Assembly (NCBI GenBank): GCA_031841125.1
Contig: CM063109.1
Location: 68,454,914 to 68,518,913 of the forward strand
Length of the DNA: 64,000 bases
Source of the DNA: Acanthococcus lagerstroemiae
Taxonomy: Eukaryota; Arthropoda; Insecta; Hemiptera; Eriococcidae
Direction of reading: 5' to 3'
This document shows positions 10,270 through 20,753 of this stretch, one piece after another. The notes beneath the pieces were generated by a model. The model did no database searches, was not told where the DNA came from, and saw only the letters and a program-made list of their open reading frames with translations. The stretch's first letter is position 1. Each line of letters begins with the position of its first letter. A program made the position numbers and the translations under genes.

Positions 10270-11960
10270 CTGAAATTATAAATACGTCACAAATTCTTAC
10301 ACACATACACACATACATAATTGTTCGGTCCTCAAAAAACAAGTTCCCATAATCCGCGAACATCGCGTCAACTCTACCGCTTTCACCGATAAATCGATTT
10401 TCAATTCGCATATGTATTATGCTCAATTTCACATTCGAAATAAAATTCAATAAATCCAAGAATTTCGCGGATCAAGAGTTATGCTAATTGATATCAGCGA
10501 TGTGAACACGTAAAGGACGTAAACGCCGCGATAAAAATTAATTACAGTACAACTGAGAATCGACTGGAGGGAACTGCGACTGAGAGAACCAAAACGCTGA
10601 GACCTTTTTTTCTCTCTCTCAGGTCTCGGCACATGGCAAACGATTCTACATAAGGAAAAAATATTATTAAGATGAGTTATTATATTGTTTTTTTAACAAC
10701 GTCGAGAAACTCTAATTGTGAATACCTTGTTTCAAATGCACCGCGAATCCGTTACACGGGACCGTGTACTCTCCCTAGACTGGACGGAATTAATAAAAAG
10801 TTGCATTATTTTTCCCAATGCATAAAAAAGCACATGTTGGCGTTTGCCTCCGAACAATAGAGGTACCAACATTCGTTTTGAACTAGTTTTAGTAAACGGG
10901 TCCCGGGAATCAGTTCAACAGATAAAGATGGAGTTCCTACATACACACTCTAGACACTGGTCTGTAGGCTAGTCGAATTAGGAGGAATAGAAAGGAAGGA
11001 AGAACTAATTGCAATGAACAATTTTTTTTTGGAAGTCGTTGAGAATAATTCGTCGAATGATTTTTTTTCTTGGAAATCGCTGGGAATAGTTTCTCGAGTA
11101 TCCACAAAAAAGCCCGTATCCTCAACTTGCTTGCTCATGTATGTAAGGGAGTTTGAACCCCTAGAATTAGGTTTTCTTTAAATTTTCAAAAACTATCAAA
11201 TTTATGAAAAGCGTTTACAGACATTATTCTACGCCGGATTCTACATGCATTGGTTTCTTTACGCCTTTTTCGTATCTGCTCCTGAAACATCATAAACAGG
11301 GGGTTCAAAATAACCCTCTGTAGCACCACACATAACACAGGCCTTACAAGAGGAATAATTAAATATTTAACATTTTTCCAGTGGTTTCGCATTGCGTGAG
11401 CAGCAGGGATGCTAATTACTCCCGGACCTGTTTCCACACATTCCCATCTATAAGTCCCTAGAATGGTTTCCTATCCCTCCCTTCCCTCCTACAGTACCAT
11501 GTATGCAAAGTACATTTTTGGGTTCAGTAGTTCCATAAAAGATTTTAGCACTGGGTCTATTTGATATCGAAAACGAGCTTAGCAACCCTAAGTCAAAGAA
11601 GTGACATTCATACTGTATTTTTTTAAACTTTATATTTCAACGTCACCATCCCTCCCTCCGTCTCCAAGTTCCTCAATTCTTAAAATCGAGTCACACTGAT
11701 AACAGAATCGAATTCAGAGACTTTGAAAACCTGCAACTTGATACCCGTATTGTATTTTAGGGAATTTTGATCGTCTTCTAATGCTGCCATAATTTCTAAT
11801 TGAAGGTCAAACTGATACCACAATAGTACACGGTGACTTTACTCCCTCCTCCTGATGATACCTCAATTTCATTATTTATCCTAGTAAAAGATTTAAAAGT
11901 ACCAGTTGAAAATTGTGGGATCAACAGAAGGGGCGGTTTACGAAGCTAATGTCCTACTAT

Positions 11961-12256
11961 CAGTGGCAGATCTAGAAATCTAGTAATTTTCCAAAAGGAT
12001 GTTCTGAAAATAAAACTTTTTCCACTTTCGCCCCTTAAAAAATCGAGATGGATGTCACTTTAAATAGTTTATGAAGACAATTTTCATAATGAGATTAAAT
12101 CGTTTCAAAATGAAGATTGTAAACTGTAGTGCTGTAGATACTCAAAAACAGGAGAAAAACTCAAAACTCAAGCGAATATTTTCGTACTAGCAATGTTTTT
12201 TCTTCTTCTTCGGCCCGAAGGGGGGTGTCTGACCCCCTCCCCTAGATCCGCCACTG
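11961..12256. mobile_element. hAT-type MITE, 296 bp, with 8-bp target duplication
   Basis: Ends CAGTGGCAGATCTAG at the left and CTAGATCCGCCACTG at the right are inverted repeats. CCTACTAT is duplicated exactly on both sides (11953-11960 and 12257-12264), the hAT target-site length. No ORF; a G-rich stretch 'ggggggtgtctgacccc' lies near the right end. Confidence 0.88.
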
Positions 12257-13079
12257 CCTACTATACTAAATGGGTACCTAATTGTAGGTTCTAAGTCTCT
12301 GAATTCGATGTTGACATCAATCTAACTCAGTTTTGAGAATCGAGGCACCTGAAACTGAAGGGTGAGGCTAAGATGGAAAAATTCAAAAATACAAAGTGAG
12401 TATTAGATTCTGAAATTTTTACGATCGCTAGACTCATTCTTGTTATCAGGCTGACATCTGGGCCTGATGAGAGGAAGGAACAGCACGCTGGGCCGCTCTC
12501 CGTAAATATTAAACCAGAGACCCTTAAAAACGAATTCCTCTTTCTCGCATAGAATAGTTCTGAAAAAGCGAAAAACTTTTCGTTGTTTTACTCTAGTTCT
12601 ACGACTCAGTTCTCCCTCCCCTCTTTTTGGACTCATTGACGTTTATGTTTAGGGACGCTGGATAGTTTTATTGCTCGAAAATTGATAGTACGGAAGTCTG
12701 GAGAGAAGAGACGAGTCCAACTAACGGCGGATCTAAGGAGCAATTCTAAGAGTGACGATTCAGAATGAATAAGAATTTAATTCTCTCCCCCCCCCCCCGT
12801 GTGGTTGAATCATTTTATGCCCTGAGAGAAGGTGACTGAGTGACAAGATTTGCGAGAAATACTTTCTAGAACGATTTGTGCTGTTGATCACTGTTTCATC
12901 GATGTTGAAAAGGTACCTTCCAAAGTTTAGCTGTCACATTTTTTCAACTTATTGGATTCTCAACTGGACAGCTATTTTCCAAAAATTTCAACTTTTTTTC
13001 AGCATACCACTCAATTTTTTCTCTTAGAAAGTGCGAGGATGGAGTAAGAAATCTCTATGACTAGCCAAAGTTCTTCAAT

Positions 13080-13990
13080 AGTCGTTCAAACAGATTTTAG
13101 AGTCTCTTAGACTAATCTAAAAGGAACTCGTTTTCAAAACTTATTTATGGCTCTTGATGATTCTTTTAGATTTGATTAGAGCTCTTTGAGACACGATTAA
13201 GTCTTCCTAAAACTCTTTCATACTACTTGTTCGATACAGTGGCGTAGCCAATTGGGGTGGGGGTGGGGGGTATTAGAGGGATGAATCCTCCCTTCCTTTG
13301 AGATGAGAATTTTTACATGCTGGCAGTATCACAGTAAATGCATTAAATGAAATTTAAATTCAGATGCATAATTGAAGTTAAGAAGCACAACATACTGATA
13401 CATCAATGTAAAAACATATATATACAGTTTATATTAGGTGTGCCCCTAAAATTTTGCTTGCTGACCCCCCCCCCCCCGGAAAAATTCTGGCAACGCCATT
13501 GGTTCGATATATGAGACTCAAAGATACATTACAACTAAGACACTAATACTCAACCAGACTTTTTAAAGACTTGGTACGGTTCTTGTTTAGAAGCCATATT
13601 ATAACACCTTCAGGTTCTACAAAAACTCTCCAATACTTTTGAAAATTTTCCCATAATGGCTGCAGATACTACGAGAAACTTCAAATTCTTCAAGACTCTA
13701 AAGGTCTCTTTCAAACTTGTTCAAAACACTCTACGACAGTTCACGATTCGTTTATAATTCTTCATAACTCTTCCAGACGTAATTAGGACTCTTCAAGACT
13801 TCTAAATACTTTTCATGATTCGTTTGAAACTTTGGAAGACTTGTCCAAAACTCTGTAAGAATTTTATAACTTGTTTAATGTTTGCCAAGATTCTTCACAG
13901 TTGGTATTAGACTTTTAAGACTTTTTCACACTTGTTCAAGATTTCTAGAGACTCTTCAAATACACTTCTTACAATATTAGCTGTTTCAAT
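13080..13990. repeat. Degenerate 'agactcttcaaaactctt' repeat
   Basis: Long run of variants of agactc, ttcaag, aactctt and acttgttcaa at roughly 15-20 bp spacing, interrupted by the MITE at 13237-13501. No coding frame. Related to 5392-5720 and to a short piece at 60360-60440. Confidence 0.65.
13237..13501. mobile_element. hAT-type MITE, 265 bp, with 8-bp target duplication
   Basis: Left end CAGTGGCGTAGCCAATTGG, right end ending in GGCAACGCCATTG. GTTCGATA flanks both sides exactly (13229-13236 and 13502-13509). A G run lies near the left end and a C run near the right end, so the homopolymers belong to the long inverted termini. Confidence 0.88.
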
Positions 13991-14029
13991 TTCAGTTCCC
14001 CGGCTCGCCCCTAGTATATTTTTCGAAAT

Positions 14030-14820
14030 CCAGCAAAAATAATTAAAACTACTTCAGCGACCTTGAAACTCTACGATTCGATGCCTATATTGTATTTTAA
14101 GGCATGTCGGTCATTAACCCTTCCCACTGATGCCACAATTTTCAATCTACCGTTTAACTGATATCAAAAATGAGTTCAAAGGCTTGAAACCCGAATCTGA
14201 GTCCAATGAATGTCTGAATCAAATTCAGCGACCTTGAAAATTTGAGTTTTCAACTTTCGATTTATGTTATATCAAAAATGGATATAGATATCTGAAAGGT
14301 TTAATATTGATGTCCATACTGTTTTTTCTCGAATTTTTCCATTTCAGCTCCCTCCTCTAGATGCTTCAATCCTCGACCTGGAGTCAAACTGATGTCAATA
14401 TCGAATTCAGAGACCTTGAGATGATTTGATACTCGTATTATATTTTAGTCCTTTTTGATCATCAACTCCCTCTCTTGGTACAACGTCTTACCATCGTCAA
14501 ATTGAAATTACGAATAAGCTTAGTGATCTTGAAAATCTCAGAAATGACATTCATATTGTATTTTTCGAAATTTCACATTTTAGCCTTACCTCCACACCAC
14601 AGTTCCGAAAACTGAGTCGAATTGATGTCTATACCCAATTTAGCGACCTTGAAAACTTATGATTTGACATCCATATTGTAAATAAAGGATAGGTAGTATT
14701 TTGATCGTCAATTCTATTTCCCGCGTACTACAATTTACAACTGAGGGTCGACTGATATTAAAATTATTGAATTTTGCGACCTCTAACACTTAATCATCCA
14801 ATATTTGTGATATCTCGATT
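14030..14820. repeat. Diverged array of the 'gcgaccttgaaaa / catattgtatttt' family
   Basis: The phrase (a/t)gcgaccttgaaa or a close variant appears at about 14055, 14225, 14412, 14520 and 14641 (spacing about 110-190 bp). Most copies are followed by 'gat-gccc-catattgtatttt', a pyrimidine-rich 'cctccctccc' segment, 'ccacaatttt', and 'caaactgatatcaaaaatgaattc'. Single copies occur elsewhere: 11.7, 18.2, 28.6, 40.3, 40.8, 41.7, 44.5 and 50.5 kb. Confidence 0.75.
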
Positions 14821-15190
14821 CAGTTTTCTGTACTTATAGAAGCTCTAACAGATACACGATGAAAGTCGTTTCTCAAGGTATTTGCAACACAAGAACACAA
14901 TTTCATAACCAGTGGTACAAGAGGGACAGGAGAAAAGGGATAAGAGAATTCTCTGAATGGATTGCTACGATGGCGGGGATGCTGAGACACGCAAAATGAG
15001 GTCAAAAAACTATTTTTCTTTCCAGAAGGCATATGAGAATGTGTAGTACCACAAAGGGTTATTTCGAATCTTCATTTACGACGTTTGGAGGCAAGTACGA
15101 AAAAAATGTAAAGAAACAATTTTGTGGCAAATCTAGTATAGAACATAATTTTTGTTTGAAAACTTTTTCCATGCATTTGATAGTTTTTGA

Positions 15191-15479
15191 CAGTGGCGGA
15201 TTCAGGTTCTTTGCCGCTCCAAGCACAGGAAAAATGCCCATAAGCACTGTGTAATTTTGTGAATCGTTCTCGTGTGCGTTTCACGTCCCGCGTTCACTCT
15301 GTTTTACGCGTGAGTCTGAACTCAAAGGCGCCTATACATAATTTTTCTTTGATTTTGAATAAAATATAAACATTTTAGATGATTAAAATTTTTTTCAAAA
15401 ATTTGCCGCCCAGTGCCGCCTTTGAAAATTTGGCGCTCCAAGCACGTGCTTTGTGGGCCTTTAGGGAAATCCGCCACTG
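15191..15479. mobile_element. hAT-type MITE, 289 bp, with 8-bp target duplication
   Basis: Left end CAGTGGCGGATTCAGG, right end GAAATCCGCCACTG. GTTTTTGA is duplicated exactly at 15183-15190 and 15480-15487. An internal repeat, 'gcgctccaagcacg', mirrors the 'gccgctccaagcacag' close to the left end. No ORF. Confidence 0.9.
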
Positions 15480-15868
15480 GTTTTTGAAATGTTCAAGAAA
15501 ACCCATTTTAATTAAAACACTTGGAACACTCGAGTACGGAAACGCCATTTTTAGTTCAACAGCGCCCGTCGATGCCGAACTGACTATGCGGCCGTACCGG
15601 GTGGTCAACCCGGCATCGACGGGCGTGGTTGGACTAACAATTGCGTATTTCTGTACTCGGGTATACCAGGTGCTCTATTTTGACGAAGTTTAAACCCTTG
15701 TAAGAAATGAGCAAACCAGGTGAAGGTGATGACTTCTTTGTGGATACAAAATCTCTCACTGCACCGAATTACCAGCGATTCATTAATTTGACTAGCCTAT
15801 TAACTGATTGCGAAGAAAATTGAATTGACTAACTGTTCAGAAAGAACTGGTAAAAGAAAAATATTAAC

Positions 15869-16113
15869 CTGTATATGGACCAGGCATGCAGATCTTCGGA
15901 TGCTGAGGGAGTCATCACCGAATGCACAGTATTCGAATTCGGTAATGTGCCAGTATGGTGATGCATTTGGCTGCGCCTCTGTAGCTTCGAGTCGGAACCG
16001 ATGACGGAGTGCTCTTGAGCCGGCACCGAGTACCGGCGCTCCATTTCCCACATATTATTACACGGGCTGGCATTGCGGTAGCCACTCGGCCGCGTAGACC
16101 CTCGCACAGGCAT
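15869..16113 (-). CDS. ABCG8: ABCG8-like half-transporter, coding exon 1
   Basis: Residues 1-81. The start ATG at 16113 (MPVRGSTRPSGYRNAS) was chosen because the same frame meets TAA just inside the acceptor at 16146. The exon itself begins after attttttcag at 16147, leaving 34 bp of 5' untranslated sequence. It then reads NMWEMERRYSVPAQEHS and ends in SEDLHAWSIY plus AG, which joins exon 2 as Arg82 (AWSIYRQNLNSDFTD). ERRYSVP is a second 14-3-3-like site (Arg at -3, Pro at +2 of Ser29). The donor ag|gttaat is moderate. An upstream untranslated exon must exist; 20682-20753 is the best candidate. Confidence 0.78.
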
Positions 16114-16147
16114 CGCAGTGTTACAGATCAGACAGCCACATCGTTAT
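16114..16147 (-). other. 5' untranslated part of ABCG exon 1
   Basis: Lies between the acceptor ttattttttcag and the proposed start ATG. It contains an in-frame TAA directly after the splice site, which blocks any in-frame entry from an upstream coding exon into this exon. Confidence 0.6.
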
Positions 16148-17499
16148 CTGAAAAAATAAATTATATTATTTTAAATTGCGCACACAACCGGTCGTGCTCA
16201 CGTGGAATTTAAAATTCAGCTTCGTTACTAGCTACTCTTCACGGTCTGATTAACGTGTCAACCAAATAAATTAACTCGAATAAAGATATTCTTTCCGGAA
16301 AGGTTATAATATGGCTAACGTGCCAAGCAGGAGATATGCATAGCTCAGAACAAAAAATAATATTATATTTGAAAATGAAAAAAATTCAGGCAATCTGAGA
16401 TATCCTGAGCTGAAACGGCACTATGTGTGTGAATATTCATCCTCATCAGTTTGAAGAAAAACTTCGATTCTTATCCCAAGACGAAGGCAAGTACACGGGG
16501 AAGTAGTGAATTACGGACTACTCTCTCCTCATCTGAAGATAAAAGCGCGGAAACGGATCTGCGAGAGTAATTCAACGTAAGATCAGTATCATTCTGGGCT
16601 GTAGGAGACGAGGTCAGTGACCATTTATCACCGCACTGTTGCCGCAACGAAATCTACGACCAAATGTCTGGTTGACAATTTTGTATGATGAAGAGAAAAA
16701 GACGGTAGAGATGGCTACGAATATCGGAATATCAATTTTGGGCACCGTCGAAATATTGATATATCGATAGAGCAGAATTGAAATATCGGAAAAGATCGAT
16801 AGTTATTTTGAACTATCGACCGTCACTTCGAATTGAAAACTATTGCGTTTACAAAAGAAGTGTTTCAAACAGTGTTCCTTGCAAAATTTTACACAAAATA
16901 GATACTGCCAATTTTTCTTACTCCTCCAGATTAGTCCACAGACGGGTTCAAAACAACCATTCGCACTACCATGCATTACTGCAATGCTTACTGGAGAAGA
17001 CGTTAATTTTTGGACATTTCCCGAGGTACCCAACACTTGTCGAGGTGGGCTAATGTTGTCATCAAACACAATTCACAATTCCTTTATATACTCATCTCCG
17101 AAATTTTTCCTCTTTTCCCCCTCCCAGCCTCAGATATCACACGTATAATTATTTTATATGTTTAATTACTTCAAAAATAAATTGGAAATAGTTGATTTTC
17201 TTAAATCTTACAAATATTAGTAAAGTGCCACCAAAGAAAATAACATACCTCCGTACGGTAGAATATTCGAGGTCAACGAATTCAATTTCATCTATTAGAT
17301 ATTAATTTCATAGTCATGTACTGAGGGGAGAGGGGGAGAGGAGAAGACAAAAATGTCGCAAAGCGTAGTATGGAGGGTGATCCCTATTTTTCAACTTCGG
17401 AATTTCGGTAAGTCTACCCATCAGATTGGTTGCAAGTACTTTAAAAAATGTTTGCCAAGTCAGAGTAAAATTGGTGAAGAGTAATTTGTGCCTTAAGAG

Positions 17500-18300
17500 A
17501 GTTGAAATTTTTATTGGACTTGATAATAATCTTCGGAATTCGGGGTTCAGCCGAGGGACGAGCCCTCTCCTATGAACCTGAAAACTACTTTCTTGCTCAG
17601 ATTGGAGTTTTCAGGGTCGCTGAATCCATTCCTAGGATTCTTTCGCCCTTCCCTCCTTCGAGTTTCACAGGGAGCTGATATTCAAGTATTTCAATTTTGT
17701 TATAATCTCTACACTGTTTCTTCGTCAATTATGCCTGAATAAAAATTTTTCGGTCGACTGAGTTCATTTTTGGAGATCTTTTTCCTCCCCTTATTCTTCG
17801 AGTTCAACAGGAGGCTAATATACAATTATTTAAATTACAGAATGTTGTTTTTCCAATATCTGGAAATAATCTAAAAGGTATGCCAATCGAAAAAATTGAT
17901 TCTCTTCTGCGAATAACTAAGGACCACTCCAATAATAACTGAGTTAACTTTCAAAACCTCCAAACCGATATCCCTGTTGGAATTGCTCTCTCCCTCACCA
18001 CCAGAGGCTACAATTTTCATTTTAGTGCGGGACTCACACAAAACAAAAAACGAATAGTAATCTTCAAAATCAATAAAATGGCATTCATATTGCACACTGT
18101 GGCCGTTTCGTCTCCACGAATACCTTACAGTGGGTAGGCTGGATTGAGCTTCAAAAATTTTATAGATCCTCTTCTTTTGGTGCCACTATCTTAAATTTGG
18201 CATCAAACTGACACTGAAGCTGAGTTCAGTGACCTCGAATATCTGGGTATGTTTGAACGTACCTCTAAAATTTTATAAATCCACTACTCTCAATATTCTT
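17500..18300. repeat. Diverged copies of the dispersed intronic repeat
   Basis: Contains recurring pieces such as 'ccctccttcgagtttcacaggagctgatattcaa', 'gccactatcttaaatttggcatcaaactgac' and 'gagttcagtgacctcgaa', matching in order the elements of the 14.0-14.8 kb array. Confidence 0.5.
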
Positions 18301-19402
18301 TGAATGAAATACAAAAAAACACAATTGCATAAATGTGGTATCGAAGACGAGGGAGGGGAAAGATAAAATACTAGGAATGAATAAGTACAGGGGACGGGGA
18401 GTACCTATATCTGATGGTAACTTTCACCTCAACTGGCCTCAGAAATTGGTAACCCCGGGAAAACAGCAAGAAATGACTTTTCCCAATAAAGCTTACAATA
18501 GTGTTTGGTGGAGCGTATGGCGATGCACGCATGCCAAATTGGCTCCTCAGACACCGCACTCCTGGTCCCGGAAACTACCCTTTCGAGTGCTTCGTGAGTG
18601 ACCAATCGTAATCGATGAGGCTCAGCCGAGGTGCGAATTTTGATAGTTGAAAACTTTTACCAAGGTTTACAATAATGCACAGTAGTATGAAGGGTCACTT
18701 TCAACCCTCTCCATGAAACTTACCCGCAGGTGCAGGGGAAAAAATTAGACTCGTCTTATGTCTTATATACAATTTTACTTTTATGTAAAATCTTACAAAA
18801 AACACTTTTTGTCTGTAACTTTTTTTTTAAATTGTAAAGTCGGTAGTTTTTAACATCATTGCAAAAAACAGAGGGACTTCGACACCCCAAAAAGTTTGAC
18901 GTGTGAGGAGGGCCATTTTCAATATGCTGGGTAGGGGGACTATCCATAACAATTTTCCGCAATAAAACCTTTGCGTGCCAAAATTGTGTCCAATTTCTTT
19001 CAAATTTGGCTAGACTCAACGCTATCTTTCTCAGAAATAGAGGGAGGGGCCCTAGGGCTTAGCTTCCAACTCTTCTGAAAGCCCCCAAAAATCGGAAAAA
19101 TAGTGCGAGGGAAAGAATTTTTTGCATTATTCTGATACTGTTTTCATTTATTTATTTATTCAAAGACATTATTGCACATCATGAGGGTTGAGTGGCTTTA
19201 CCTCATTGGTTATTCCCCACCTCCCTCATGAAGAGTTCATAATCCTCGCAATTCAGTTTTTTTTTTTCATCCTCACAAAGGTCTATTCATGTAGAAAATA
19301 ACTACTGTTAAATACTATACGTAGTTTTCACAGTATAAGCTAAACAATCCATTTTTTTCTTTTTAAATTTCTTTCTTGGTCTTCAGAATTTTCCTGACAA
19401 AA

Positions 19403-19800
19403 TCATTTCGCTTTTACATGACCATCTTTTTCCTGTAGACAATTCTTCAAACCCTTTTCTGTGATGTTATATTTTTTCCTAATTTGGCTGGAATGTTGAC
19501 ATTCTGTGAAGGTGTGATTCGGACTATCTTCGAATTCTTCGTATTTCCTACAACAGCTGTTGTTTGTGATCCGATATTTCTTTAGGTATGTTGTAAAATT
19601 CCTATACCCTGTAAGGTACTGAAATAGGATCGATTTCAATTTTTTGTTTTTCAGTCTTTCTTTTATGTTTGGTGTCAGTTTAGCTGTTCTTCTTCTAATC
19701 TTTTCGTTATTGTATTGTTCTTGCCATATTGTAATTGTTTTTTCTCTTACTATTTCAACTTTTTCTTTCAGCCGTGTTTTTTTTTGTAATTTTATTAGAT
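19403..19800 (-). mobile_element. Non-LTR retrotransposon (LINE) ORF2 C-terminal fragment
   Basis: The frame is open from about 19800 to a stop at 19403. It reads TIWQEQYNNEKIRRRTAKL, then LFQYLTGYRNFTTYLKKYRI and CCRKYEEFEDSPNHTFTECQ. This is the familiar end of R1/Jockey-type LINE polyproteins: 'W...Y......GR.T..L', 'LTGHG.F..YL', and a cysteine/histidine pattern ending in 'HT..EC'. The upstream reverse transcriptase is missing, and the pogo-like element abuts its 5' side, so this is a truncated copy. The clade is a family-pattern judgement. Confidence 0.75.
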
Positions 19801-19813
19801 TTTAATTCAATTA

Positions 19814-20283
19814 CAGTGAAACCTGTCTACAATGGAAACTCAACGGACCACTCCAAAAATTTCCATAGTAACCGATTTTCCACATTAGCTAGGTAAACAG
19901 AAAAAAAGTCAACACGGTATTGTATTAGTGATGCATGTACCTACTGTCCATCTAAACACTACTGGCGAGGATGATACAATTCACTTATATGAGCAAAGAA
20001 TTTTGTCCAGTGCAGTACTGCAGATAACGTAACAAAATTATTCTACCTTGATAAAACCTATGCTAACATGGAAAAATCATGGAAAAATCAATACATTCCA
20101 TGTGCCAATCTCCATTTTACACAGTTTTTTTTTGTGCATTTTTAGTTTCCACTTCCACGTTAGACAAGTTTTCCAGATTATACATTGAAATATACATGTT
20201 TTCTCAACGGACCACATATTTTCTTCCACAGTAACAGATGTTCCAGATTAGACGAGTACACTATCATAGACAGTTTTTCACTG
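19814..20283. mobile_element. pogo/Tigger-like non-autonomous element, 470 bp
   Basis: Inverted ends CAGTGAAACCTGTCTACAAT at the left and, on the complement of the right end, CAGTGAAAAACTGTCTATGA. This resembles the Tigger/pogo terminus CAGT.GAACCTC..TA. TA is duplicated at both ends (19812-19813 and 20284-20285). Subterminal 'caacggaccac' boxes occur near both ends. No transposase frame. Confidence 0.75.
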
Positions 20284-20681
20284 TATAATCCTTTTTATTC
20301 TGTTGGTTTGATTTAGTTGTACATCTACTAGCCCCTCCAGAAGTCCTTTAACTCCAGTTAGGCTACTTGCGCTTATGTTTTTCTGTTATTTTCTTCTGAT
20401 TGCGTGAAAGCACCGCAGTGGACTGTACTATAGAACACACTAAGGAAACAGAATAATAAATTAGAAATGAATTTTGAAGAAATATCATCTGTATCCCTTC
20501 TCTGGGAAAAACTTGAGGCCATGATCAGGAAATAGATACGCAATCATTTGACTAGAAATCGACACACGACGGACTTGAGTGTCAGACTTCTCAAGTATCA
20601 CCACGCAAACGAGTGAATGAGTTCTTCCTGCACGTGCTCCATACACGGGCTCTCGAAATCGTATACTTGTACAGCACTCAC

Positions 20682-20753
20682 CCTTGAACAAGGCCACACT
20701 ATCATTGTATCGAAATAACACGTAGATTCTATCGAGGTCGAAAAGACCCAGAC
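20682..20753 (-). other. Candidate non-coding first exon of the ABCG gene
   Basis: A near-consensus donor, caagg|gtgagt, ends this stretch at 20682. An arthropod-type initiator TCAGT lies at about 20753-20749 upstream on the same strand, in DNA with more CpG than its surroundings. It would supply the 5' untranslated exon needed before 16147. There is no downstream promoter element match and no direct proof of transcription. Confidence 0.3.

Larger units (their letters stand above)
10270..15868 (-). other. ABCG intron between exons 1 and 2
   Basis: 5599 bp, rich in inserted and repeated DNA: three hAT MITEs (11961-12256, 13237-13501, 15191-15479), a degenerate short-period repeat (13080-13990) and copies of the 'gcgaccttgaaaa / catattgtatttt' family (about 11640-11860 and 14030-14820). 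A run of 12 C lies at 12787-12798. No exon is recognised. Confidence 0.6.
16148..20681 (-). other. Probable 5' intron of the ABCG gene
   Basis: Holds a hAT-like start (about 16706, 'tagagatggctacgaatatc') whose partner was not found, copies of the dispersed intronic repeat (17500-18300), a LINE fragment (19403-19800) and a pogo-like element (19814-20283). The open frame at 18335-18601 on the plus strand has no recognisable content. Assignment as intron depends on the proposed first exon at 20.7 kb. Confidence 0.4.
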
